A DNA stretch of 35,092 nucleotides from Anaerolineaceae bacterium (lineage in GTDB: Bacteria > Chloroflexota > Anaerolineae > Anaerolineales > Anaerolineaceae). The stretch lies in the NCBI GenBank assembly GCA_003524305.1, contig DQHW01000016.1, forward strand, positions 26,302 through 61,393, written 5' to 3'. The notes beneath the pieces were generated by a model that was given only the letters and a program-made list of their open reading frames with translations, was not told where the DNA came from and made no database searches. Shown here one piece after another: positions 14,914 through 22,867 of the stretch. Both the position numbers and the translations under genes were made by a program. Positions within the stretch are counted from its first letter, which is position 1. Every line of letters begins with the position of its first letter.

Positions 14914-15201
14914 ATGATGAAACCTTATGAATGTACTCAATGCGGTTCAACAGATTTTGAAGATATAAATTTAAAAAAAGTTCGTTGTGTTTATTGCGGC
15001 AGCTTGTTTCACTTATTAAAAAATGAACCCACCTTGTCTATCAACGATGGTGCGAATGTTGTTTTTGGAAAAACCGCAAATGTCGAAGTACGTGGAGATA
15101 TCCAAATTGAAAAAGGTGCTCGCGTTGACATTCTGGGAAAGGTAACGGTTCTAAAAGGCAAAAAGCAGCAAGAGTTTAGCTTGAAGCTCATCAAAGGATA
15201 A
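14914..15201 (+). CDS. small zinc-ribbon protein with beta-helix-like tail
   Basis: A 95-residue protein. Residues 7-28 form a zinc ribbon (CTQC at 7-10, CVYC at 25-28). The C-terminal part (about 43-85) has alternating hydrophobic/Gly pattern NVVFGKTANVEVRGDIQIEKG and VDILGKVTVLKG, like short rungs of a bactofilin-type beta helix. The ATG at 14914 or the adjacent ATG at 14917 could start it. It lies 90 bases after the ATP-grasp gene and ends the run. The zinc ribbon echoes that of the pseudokinase at the head of the cluster. No function is assigned; a scaffold or targeting role is possible. Confidence 0.7.
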   Translation: MMKPYECTQCGSTDFEDINLKKVRCVYCGSLFHLLKNEPTLSINDGANVVFGKTANVEVRGDIQIEKGARVDILGKVTVLKGKKQQEFSLKLIKG

Positions 15202-15268
15202 ATTTTATTACTTCCAACCTATCAAACCCACAAACTGATCCACCGTTAATCATACTATCTACCTTAAA

Positions 15269-15303
15269 GCAAAATTCCGCCTGCCGCTCAGCCGGAATTT
15301 TGC
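15269..15303. terminator. hairpin between converging transcription units
   Basis: GCAAAATTCCG (15269-15279) pairs perfectly with CGGAATTTTGC (15293-15303) around 13 bases. The AT-rich outer stem lets either strand end in a U-rich run. It lies between the end of the zinc-ribbon gene (plus) and the end of araA (minus), where a shared bidirectional terminator is expected. Confidence 0.7.
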
Positions 15304-15358
15304 ACGTAAAAGGAGAGAAATGTCCCTTATGGGGGATCGGATGTAGGTAAATTAATTG

Positions 15359-16864
15359 TTAGCGATTGCCGCGCATATGATAATAGGCTTCGTTCCAGTG
15401 AATTTCTTTCTTGAACTCAGTTAACCTGGTATTTTCGTCAATCAGAAGCAGTTCGATGCCTGCCATTTCGGCAAAATCCTGCATGTGTTCAGCCGTCAGG
15501 TCAAAGCTAAAACTGGTGTGATGCGCCCCGCCTGCATAGATCCAGGCAGCGGCGGCAACCTTCAAATTTGGACGTGGCAGCCACAAGGCACGCGCCACCG
15601 GTAGTTTGGGCAGCGGATGGTCTGTGGGCACCACATCCACCACGTTGGCAACCATTCTGAAGCGGTCGCCCATATCCATTATCGAGGCTGCCACCGCCGG
15701 GCCGGTCTTTGAGTCGAATATCGCACGTACGGGGTCTGCTTTGCCGCCAATTGAAAGCGGTAAGACATCAATTTTTGGCTTTCCGTTAGCAATGGATTCA
15801 TCCACTTCAAGCATGTGAGCGCCAAGAATCTTATCGCCGGAGGGATGAAAGTGATAAGTGTAATCCTCCATAAAGCTCATGCCCTTGGGTAGACCGGCGC
15901 CCATGACCTTCATGGCGCGCACCAGGGCGGAAGTTTTCCAATCGCCTTCAGCCCCAAAACCGTAACCGTCTCGCATCAAACGCTGCACTGCCAAACCGGG
16001 GAGTTGAGTCAAACCAAATAGATCTTCAAAATTAGTGGTAAATGCTTTAAAATCGCCGGCTTCGAGAAAGCTGCGCATACCAATTTCGATCCGCGCTGCT
16101 TCAATCAGCGATTGGTGAGCCTTGCCGCCGGGCAGCAAAGCCGGGGCTACTGTATATTCATCCTGGTAAGTTTGAACCAGTTTCTTAATGTCTGCATCGC
16201 TGGCTTCATTGACACATTTAACCAATTCTCCAACACCGTAACCATGGACTGCATAGCCAAACTTGATCTGTGCTTCTACCTTGTCGCCTTCTGTAACAGC
16301 CACGTTACGCATGTTATCGCCAAAACGGGCAAGCTTTGCGCCCTGCCAATCGGCCCAACCCGCAGCTACGCGAGACCAAACGCCCAGACTGGCATGCACC
16401 TCTGGGTCCTTCCAATGACCGACCACCACTTTACGTTCTATGCGCAGACGGCTGCCAATGAAACCATATTCACGGTCGCCGTGAGCAGCCTGGTTGAGAT
16501 TCATAAAATCCATATCCATTTCGGCCCAGGGGATCTCGCTGTTGTACTGAGTGTGCAAATGGACCAGCGGTTTCTTCAAATGAGTCAAACCTGCAATCCA
16601 CATACGTGCAGGCGAGAAGGTATGCATCCAGGTGATCAATCCAATACACTGATGGGCATTGTTGGCTTCAAGACATAAGGCTAGAATCTCATCAGAAGTC
16701 TTCACTACCGGTTTGAAAACCACGTTCACCGGAATCGCGCTGGAGGCATCAAGGGCCTTGGCAATTTCTTTTGAGTGTTCAGCCACCTGGAGCAAGGTCT
16801 CCGGACCGTAAAGGTGCTGACTGCCGGTGACAAACCAGATTTCGTATTGTTTTAGATCAATCAC
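15359..16864 (-). CDS. araA: L-arabinose isomerase
   Basis: It converts L-arabinose to L-ribulose, the first catabolic step. The protein is 501 residues from the GTG at 16862-16864, close to the 500 of E. coli AraA. Hallmarks are YEIWFVTGSQHLYGPETL at the start, TWMHTFSPARMWI, the LHTQYNSEIPWAEMDMDFMN segment, GYGFGAEGDWKTSALVRAMK and the C-terminal GGAHHTSFSFDL. I chose the GTG because AAGGAG lies 6 bases before it; an ATG four codons or more upstream overlaps that site and would add unmatched residues. It is the last gene of the arabinose operon, 46 bases after araD. Confidence 0.96.
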   Translation of the reverse strand: MIDLKQYEIWFVTGSQHLYGPETLLQVAEHSKEIAKALDASSAIPVNVVFKPVVKTSDEILALCLEANNAHQCIGLITWMHTFSPARMWIAGLTHLKKPLVHLHTQYNSEIPWAEMDMDFMNLNQAAHGDREYGFIGSRLRIERKVVVGHWKDPEVHASLGVWSRVAAGWADWQGAKLARFGDNMRNVAVTEGDKVEAQIKFGYAVHGYGVGELVKCVNEASDADIKKLVQTYQDEYTVAPALLPGGKAHQSLIEAARIEIGMRSFLEAGDFKAFTTNFEDLFGLTQLPGLAVQRLMRDGYGFGAEGDWKTSALVRAMKVMGAGLPKGMSFMEDYTYHFHPSGDKILGAHMLEVDESIANGKPKIDVLPLSIGGKADPVRAIFDSKTGPAVAASIMDMGDRFRMVANVVDVVPTDHPLPKLPVARALWLPRPNLKVAAAAWIYAGGAHHTSFSFDLTAEHMQDFAEMAGIELLLIDENTRLTEFKKEIHWNEAYYHMRGNR

Positions 16865-16910
16865 TTTAAACTCCTTAATCATTAATAATAAGTAAAGGGT
16901 TTTACGACGG

Positions 16911-17552
16911 TTACTGGCCGTAAACCCCTGTATAGCGCTGGTGCAATGATTCAACCTGTTCCGCCGGTATTTCATCTGGTTTGCCGATTTGCAGAGCCAT
17001 CCAAACCGTTGCAGCCACATCTTCAGTCATGACCGCTGCTTTGACTGCAGATATGGCATCTTTGCCGATGGTAAATACACCATGATTCTTGAGTAATACA
17101 GCCGGAGAACGTCCAATACTTTCGAGCACAACTTTGCCAATGGCTTCATCACCGATCAGCGCGAATCCGCCGCAGGGGATGGGACCGCCAAATTCGTCTG
17201 CGATGGCAGTCAGCACGCACGGAATGGATTTGCCGACCGCAGCAAAGGCCGTGGCGTAACGCGAATGGGTGTGCACGATGCCATTAACATCCGCGCGGTG
17301 CTGATAAATATATAAATGACTCCAGGTATCAGAGGAGGGTTTACAATGACCCTCAACCACTTTACCTGACATATTGAGCACCACCATGTCTTCAGCGCGC
17401 AGCTTATCAAAAGGCACGCCGCTGGGTTTAATCACCATCAAGCCAGAATCCACGTCTCTGGCGCTAACATTACCGCTCGTCCAGGCTACAAGGTTGTTTT
17501 TCGGCAGTTCGCGATTCAGTTCGACCAATTCCTCTTTAAGTTTTTCGAGCAT
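16911..17552 (-). CDS. araD: L-ribulose-5-phosphate 4-epimerase
   Basis: A class II aldolase-fold zinc enzyme of 213 residues that makes D-xylulose-5-phosphate. The visible motifs are TSGNVSAR (about 25-32), IKPSGVPF, SSDTWSHLYIY, the zinc-binding VHTHSRYATAFA and the third zinc histidine in LLKNHGVFTIG. The C-terminus keeps the tyrosine-containing YTGVYGQ. It is somewhat shorter than E. coli AraD (231) but has every core motif. AAGGAG lies 6 bases before the ATG. It sits between the kinase and isomerase genes, which fixes the substrate as L-ribulose-5-phosphate rather than fuculose phosphate. Confidence 0.95.
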   Translation of the reverse strand: MLEKLKEELVELNRELPKNNLVAWTSGNVSARDVDSGLMVIKPSGVPFDKLRAEDMVVLNMSGKVVEGHCKPSSDTWSHLYIYQHRADVNGIVHTHSRYATAFAAVGKSIPCVLTAIADEFGGPIPCGGFALIGDEAIGKVVLESIGRSPAVLLKNHGVFTIGKDAISAVKAAVMTEDVAATVWMALQIGKPDEIPAEQVESLHQRYTGVYGQ

Positions 17553-17594
17553 TAGAAACTCCTTACTCTGGTTACCTATTATTAATAACGTCTA

Positions 17595-19208
17595 CTATTT
17601 CATCGAGTCAACAGCGGCCCGTTCAATTGCAAGTCCATTTTTGTAGCGCTTCATAAAGACAGCAAAACCTTCAACATCTTTTGGATCAGGTGAAATGGTT
17701 TTGCCATTTTGACTGGCAAACACATGGCTGGAAAGAAAGGCTTCCAAGGGTTCACCGTTGGTTTTGTGCAACATATATGAAGCCAGCAAAGCGATCCCCC
17801 AGGCACCCCCCTCACCTGCGGTCTCCATCACAGCCACAGGCACGTTCATTGCTGCAGCCATGATCTTTTGTCCCACGTCCCTCGTTTTGAAAAATCCCCC
17901 ATGCCCCAGGACCTGGTCAACTTTTACTTTTTCCTGTTCAAACAGGATGTCCAACCCGACTTTCAGCGCGCCCAGTGAAGAAAACAGATGCACGCGCATG
18001 AAATTGGCCAGATTGAAGCGGCTTTCGGGGGTGCGCACAAACAGCGGACGGCCCTCTTCAAAGTGGGTGATATGCTCACCAGAAAGGTAATTGTAGGCTA
18101 GCAAATTGCCGCCATCCGCATCACCTTGAAGCGCTTTTTGATAAAGCAGTTCAAACAACTTATTCTGATCAATTTCAACACCAAGCGTTGTAGTAAATTC
18201 CTGAAACAGGCCTATCCACGCATTGAGATCTGAGGTGCAGTTGTTGCAATGCACCATGGCTACTGGTTTGCCCGTGGGGGTGGTGACCATGTCAATCTCG
18301 GGATAAAGCTGTGATAATGCTTTCTCCAAAACGATCATTGCAAAAACGGATGTTCCCGCGGAGACGTTGCCCGTGCGTTCGGCCACACTATTGGTAGCCA
18401 CCATGCCCGTGCCAGCATCCCCTTCAGGCGGACAGAGCGGAACACCTGCCTTCAGGTTGCCAGTCGGATCAAGCAATCTGGCGCCTGTTTCTGAAAGCAC
18501 CCCGGCTGACTCACCTGCCGCGAGTACCTTTGGAAGGATGTCTTGAAGCTTCCATGCGAGAATATTTGCCTTATTTTTTTCATCAAAGCGCATAATCATG
18601 TCAGAATCGTAATCATTGGTGGAGCTGTCGATGGGGAACATCCCGGAGGATTCACCCACACCCAACACTTTATGACCGGTTAACTTCCAATGAACATAGC
18701 CAGCTAGCGTTGAAAGAAAGTTTATCTCTTTGACATGCTCTTCTTTGTTTAAGATCGCCTGGTAGAGATGTGCAATACTCCAACGCTGCGGAATATTGAA
18801 ACCGAAAAGTTCGGTCAGCTCTCTTGATGCTTCATCAGTCATGGTGTTGCGCCAGGTGCGGAAGGGTACCAGCAGGGTTTCGTCTTTATCGAAAGCCATA
18901 TAACCGTGCATCATGGCGCTAAAACCGATGGCGCCAATCGTGGTGAGTGGAGTGTTGTATTTGTTCAGGACTTCGTCACCAAGTTTTCGGTAGCAATCCT
19001 GCAAGCCATGCCAAATATCATCCAGGCTATACGTCCAGACACCATTTTCGTATCGGTTTTCCCATTCATGGCTGCCTGATGCGATGGGGGTATGATCCTC
19101 ACCAATCAATACTGCCTTGATACGGGTTGATCCGAATTCAATGCCCAAAACGGTCTTGCCGTTTTTTATTGCATTTTGGATGGCATTATGCAAGTTACTT
19201 TGATCCAT
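17595..19208 (-). CDS. araB: FGGY-family kinase, presumed ribulokinase
   Basis: A 537-residue sugar kinase with the two-lobed FGGY/actin-like fold. The phosphate-1 loop is in VLGIEFGSTRIKAVLI, the substrate region has IGFSAMMHGYMAFD, and PEGDAGTGMVATNSVAERTG then NVSAGTSVFAMI form the second phosphate region. Near the C-terminus VDQVLGHGGFFKT and MNVPVAVMETAGEGGAWGIA form the adenosine pocket. The sequence looks more like the xylulokinase-type branch than E. coli AraB (566 residues), as in several non-enterobacterial arabinose operons. Position before araD and araA implies L-ribulose as substrate. GGAG lies 6 bases before the ATG. D-xylulose activity cannot be excluded. Confidence 0.88.
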   Translation of the reverse strand: MDQSNLHNAIQNAIKNGKTVLGIEFGSTRIKAVLIGEDHTPIASGSHEWENRYENGVWTYSLDDIWHGLQDCYRKLGDEVLNKYNTPLTTIGAIGFSAMMHGYMAFDKDETLLVPFRTWRNTMTDEASRELTELFGFNIPQRWSIAHLYQAILNKEEHVKEINFLSTLAGYVHWKLTGHKVLGVGESSGMFPIDSSTNDYDSDMIMRFDEKNKANILAWKLQDILPKVLAAGESAGVLSETGARLLDPTGNLKAGVPLCPPEGDAGTGMVATNSVAERTGNVSAGTSVFAMIVLEKALSQLYPEIDMVTTPTGKPVAMVHCNNCTSDLNAWIGLFQEFTTTLGVEIDQNKLFELLYQKALQGDADGGNLLAYNYLSGEHITHFEEGRPLFVRTPESRFNLANFMRVHLFSSLGALKVGLDILFEQEKVKVDQVLGHGGFFKTRDVGQKIMAAAMNVPVAVMETAGEGGAWGIALLASYMLHKTNGEPLEAFLSSHVFASQNGKTISPDPKDVEGFAVFMKRYKNGLAIERAAVDSMK

Positions 19209-19260
19209 TTAGAACTCCAATTTCGAATATAGCAATATCAATAAACCTAGCCTACAACGA

Positions 19261-20178
19261 TTACTTGTCTGAAATATCGATCACATGATTTATAAAATAC
19301 TTGGATTGTCTGGTTTCAACACTCACCATTATATAGAGTCCGGTCACATCTGCAGGAACTAATACAGAAGTTGTCCATTCCGACTCATCTTTTGGAAGCG
19401 CTATGGTTGCATCTGCAATCGATGGGTCCACATAGTATCCGTAGATGATCCCGTCATTGCCAAGCACCGGAGGCTCACCAATATGAACATAATTTGGATA
19501 GTCGCTTGGGTTTTCTGCTTTCCATAATAACTCCAAGCCGGTATCGCTTCGCATGGCCTCAGTCAGGATCAAAGAAAAATTGTTGATCGCGCTTATTTTG
19601 TCACCCATTTTATTTACGACAACCATGCTGGAATCATCAAATGGATAAACCAGGGCAGATTCTACTTGATCCAGGTTTAGTAACATTTCCTTTTTAATTT
19701 CGATGGATGGCACATGCAGATCGTATGCTCCCACTATATACTGATAAGATAATGAAAGATTCGAACCCGCCGCTATTTCAGAAACTGGACATTCCACATA
19801 CAACAATTGTTTTTCAGGTTCTTTTCTTGTTCCACCAGTAAATCCACGGATTTGGAATCCGGGAGCGATTCGGTGCTTACCAGTACCAACGATTACAATC
19901 GGGCATTCAGTTTTAGAGCCAGATGAGGTTAATAGAATTGCGGGCTCATTTTCCACCGCCTTCATTGCGCTCCAGTCATTGGTACTATTTCGCAAACTGA
20001 TGTAAATCCGCGTGCCCTGGGTTTCAGTCTCCTCAAATCCAGTGACCATACCAGTCCACCCCGAAACTGATTGCAAGGTGGGTGTGGCAATTAGATCTGC
20101 AGGAACAACGATATACACGCATGCAAAACAAAAAACCAAACAAAGAGACAGAAGCAACAACGGTTTCTTCGAACTCAT
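19261..20178 (-). CDS. secreted or membrane-anchored protein of unknown function
   Basis: A 305-residue protein not recognised as any named family. Residues 5-26 are a strongly hydrophobic signal or anchor (LLLLSLCLVFCFACVYIVV). The remainder is predicted mostly beta strand and extracellular, with two broad sections (about 38-170 and 170-305) that look like Ig- or DUF-type beta sandwiches. GGAG lies 8 bases before the ATG. It sits inside the arabinose operon between the second permease (56 bases) and the ribulokinase gene (52 bases), so it is surely coexpressed. An accessory role at the outer face, such as sugar capture or sensing, is a guess from context. Confidence 0.75.
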   Translation of the reverse strand: MSSKKPLLLLSLCLVFCFACVYIVVPADLIATPTLQSVSGWTGMVTGFEETETQGTRIYISLRNSTNDWSAMKAVENEPAILLTSSGSKTECPIVIVGTGKHRIAPGFQIRGFTGGTRKEPEKQLLYVECPVSEIAAGSNLSLSYQYIVGAYDLHVPSIEIKKEMLLNLDQVESALVYPFDDSSMVVVNKMGDKISAINNFSLILTEAMRSDTGLELLWKAENPSDYPNYVHIGEPPVLGNDGIIYGYYVDPSIADATIALPKDESEWTTSVLVPADVTGLYIMVSVETRQSKYFINHVIDISDK

Positions 20179-20234
20179 TTTTGAGACTCCAATCCAGTTT
20201 ACAACTTCAAAAAGATCAAGGTTGATTTCGGCTG

Positions 20235-21791
20235 CTATTGTTCAAATTTTGGCAGCAACGTGTGCAATCTGCCTGTCATCGCCCAATACTCTGACGGAGC
20301 ATCAGTTCCACCATCAACAGCTTCCACGGTTTTTAATTCACCATTGTAATTAACACTTGTAAAGTAGTGATAACAAACACCACAAGGCAAATGAGAGGTT
20401 GAATACATGGTATCTGTAAACCAATTTAATTCAACAATGTAATTTACAAGATTTTCTACCTCAGAGGCAGACAATTGCTTTTCAATGGTTTGGGTGCCAT
20501 TATCAGCAATAATTCGTCCATCAGGAAAAATCCCAAACAGTTCATCAATACATTTAGCGCCGCCATTTCGTTCGTACACGATTACTGCACCCTCTTCAAC
20601 CAAAGTTTCAGCTTGGTCTTGTCTGAAAGATTTCAGCTCACATTTTTCTTCCGGTTCGTTGGTTCCCAAGAATTTGACGGCCAAAAAAACCATCAATACG
20701 GCAATGGCGATCGCTGAAGCACCAATAATAAACCGACGGTTTCTCCTTCTTCGATTGGCGATATCCATGACTGTGTCACCAATTTTTAAATTGGAGAAGA
20801 AGGATTGCATGCCAATGAAGAAGAGCGTGATTAAACCGATAACGATTAGAGTCCACCAAGAGATTAACGTCCCCTGTATTTGTATGATCGTCTGAATCAG
20901 GATTGTAATTAGAGTTCCAAAAATCGCACCAAAAACATAGCCCTCACCACCGGTCAACGCAGTACCGCCAATCACGACTGCAGCAATAACGGTCATTTCA
21001 AGCCCCGTTCCATACATGCCATGACCAGAACCAGTATAAATACTTAACAAAATCCCCGACAATGCAGAGCAAAAACCATTAATGGTATAGACCAACATTT
21101 TCGTTCGATTTACGGGCAACCCCATCAATTTTGCAGATTGCTCATTGGCTCCATTTTTTCCACCAATTGCATAGACGGTACGGCCAAACCTGGTATACAA
21201 ACTGATATAGATCGCGATCGCAAACACAATCACTCCAAATACAACCGAAGGAGTTATATATGGTCCTTTTTGTGCGACGACATCACTAAGTCCGGGGATA
21301 AGTATTTTAGTTCGTGAAAGTAACTCATAGGTGCGGTTATTAATTGATATAGAGTTATTGCTGATGAAATATGCCAATCCGCGGCCGATGAACAAACCTG
21401 CCAAAGTGGCAATAAAGGGTTGAACTTTCATATAGGTAATGAAATAGCCCATAATTGCGCCCATGGCCGTTCCGATAACAATCATTAGCAACATCGTTGC
21501 CCATGGATTCCAACCCGTCTGTATCAAAAAAGCTGATGCCGTTGTCACAAGAGGAACAATTCCAGCAACAGAAAGATCAATTCCACCTGAAAGAACAACC
21601 AGAGTTTCTCCGATGACCGCTACTAATAGATAGGGTGTTTGATTTAAAAGGTTAAGAAAAACCTGAATATCCCTCATCCCTGGCAGGTAGACCGCACTCA
21701 CTGTATAAGCAATCACAAATAAAATAATCGTGGCAGAGAGTGGAAGAAGTCGGCGGTATTTATTTATGAATTTCGCAAAGCCCTTCTTCAT
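20235..21791 (-). CDS. sugar ABC transporter permease (YjfF-like) with C-terminal extension
   Basis: A 518-residue protein. The first ~340 residues are a BPD_transp_2 (RbsC/YjfF-type) permease with LSGGIDLSVAGIVPLV, GRGLAYFI, YAIGGNEQSA-like AIGGKNGANEQSAKLMG and VIGGTALTGGEGYVFGAIFG. After RRRRNRR comes an extra hydrophobic helix at about 353-373, then ~145 residues containing IVYERNGGAKCIDELFGIFP and a CGVC pair. That tail resembles small secreted beta-domain proteins and is not part of ordinary permeases, which are about 330 residues. It overlaps the preceding permease gene by four bases (ATGA), showing coupled translation. The tail location relative to the membrane depends on helix number and is not settled. 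Confidence 0.88.
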   Translation of the reverse strand: MKKGFAKFINKYRRLLPLSATIILFVIAYTVSAVYLPGMRDIQVFLNLLNQTPYLLVAVIGETLVVLSGGIDLSVAGIVPLVTTASAFLIQTGWNPWATMLLMIVIGTAMGAIMGYFITYMKVQPFIATLAGLFIGRGLAYFISNNSISINNRTYELLSRTKILIPGLSDVVAQKGPYITPSVVFGVIVFAIAIYISLYTRFGRTVYAIGGKNGANEQSAKLMGLPVNRTKMLVYTINGFCSALSGILLSIYTGSGHGMYGTGLEMTVIAAVVIGGTALTGGEGYVFGAIFGTLITILIQTIIQIQGTLISWWTLIVIGLITLFFIGMQSFFSNLKIGDTVMDIANRRRRNRRFIIGASAIAIAVLMVFLAVKFLGTNEPEEKCELKSFRQDQAETLVEEGAVIVYERNGGAKCIDELFGIFPDGRIIADNGTQTIEKQLSASEVENLVNYIVELNWFTDTMYSTSHLPCGVCYHYFTSVNYNGELKTVEAVDGGTDAPSEYWAMTGRLHTLLPKFEQ

Positions 21792-22867
21792 GACCTGGTC
21801 TCCTTCACTTTATGGGTAATAAAAATCCTGCGCATCAGGTCTTTTACTTGCTGCGAGTATAAAAGAATGATTAGAATTACAACCACACCTTTTACTGCCA
21901 GAAGAGAATTCGCACTAACACCAACAGCATACATAGTTGTTGTAACAGCCTGCATTGCCAACCCGCCGATAGCACTTGCCATCAAAGAGTATCTGCCGCC
22001 TGACATCATCGTTCCACCAATCACCACGGCAAGAATGGCATCAAGTTCCATATTCATCCCAAGATTACTGGCATCACAAGTTGTTATATTTGATGTTTCA
22101 ATTAGACCGGCTACGCCAGCGCAAAAACCACAAAAGATGTATGCAAATAATTTAACTTTTTTCTCATCAATTCCGCTGAACATGCTTGAACGAGGATTTG
22201 CACCCACAGATTCAATGAACAACCCAATTGATGTTTTTCGAGAGATTAACCATGCAATTATGAATAACGCGACAACAATAAAGAACGCGAAAGGCAATAC
22301 CAGCCAACCATGCCCTATATACAAAAAGGGTTTATAGAATATGAGAATTTTTTGAGAATTTGTGATCAACTGGGCAATTCCACGCCCCGAGATCATTAAA
22401 ATTAATGTCGCCACCATGGGCTGGATCTTGCCGTATGCAACCAGGGTTCCGTTCCACAAACCACAAAAAATTGATACCAGTAATGGAAGCAGGATGACCA
22501 ACCAAAACGGCGAATTTGAAAATGCGGGATCGTTTTGGATTCCGGTCAATTGTGTACCGGTGATGAATGGATTGATTAATAATGCCGCCACAGATGAAAC
22601 AATCGCCATCGTAGCACCAACCGAAAGATCAATACCTCCAGTCGCAATCACAAAGGTCATTCCAATTGCCAAAGCCACGACCGGCATGCTGTTACGAAGA
22701 ATGTCGATTAAGCTGCCATACAAATGACCTTGTTGATATGAGACCTGGAAGAAATTTGGAATGAAGATTAAATCAAACAAGAGAATGATCGCCAAAGCAA
22801 TAATAGGAAACAGAAGTTTGCTCTCGGTGGCTTTTCTCAGATTGTGGAAAACGACGGGATGTTCCAT
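21788..22867 (-). CDS. sugar ABC transporter permease (YtfT-like)
   Basis: A 359-residue BPD_transp_2 family permease for a ribose/galactofuranose/arabinose-type importer. Visible motifs are ATGGIDLSVGATMAIVS, ISGRGIAQLI, ESVGANPRSSMFSGI and LAVVIGGTMMSGGRYSLMAS, with about nine to ten hydrophobic helices. It shares one base with the ATPase stop and overlaps the second permease by four bases. It should form a heterodimeric channel with that protein. The order ATPase, YtfT-like, YjfF-like is the same as in the E. coli ytf operon. Confidence 0.92.
   Translation of the reverse strand: MEHPVVFHNLRKATESKLLFPIIALAIILLFDLIFIPNFFQVSYQQGHLYGSLIDILRNSMPVVALAIGMTFVIATGGIDLSVGATMAIVSSVAALLINPFITGTQLTGIQNDPAFSNSPFWLVILLPLLVSIFCGLWNGTLVAYGKIQPMVATLILMISGRGIAQLITNSQKILIFYKPFLYIGHGWLVLPFAFFIVVALFIIAWLISRKTSIGLFIESVGANPRSSMFSGIDEKKVKLFAYIFCGFCAGVAGLIETSNITTCDASNLGMNMELDAILAVVIGGTMMSGGRYSLMASAIGGLAMQAVTTTMYAVGVSANSLLAVKGVVVILIILLYSQQVKDLMRRIFITHKVKETRS

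Noticed and set aside
15320..15348. Short frame after AAGGAG near the araA stop
   Set aside because: It encodes only eight residues and lies in the space between converging genes.
15359..19208. L-fucose or D-xylose catabolism instead of arabinose
   Set aside because: The isomerase is clearly of the AraA family and the aldolase-fold enzyme fits the AraD epimerase, which together define the L-arabinose route.
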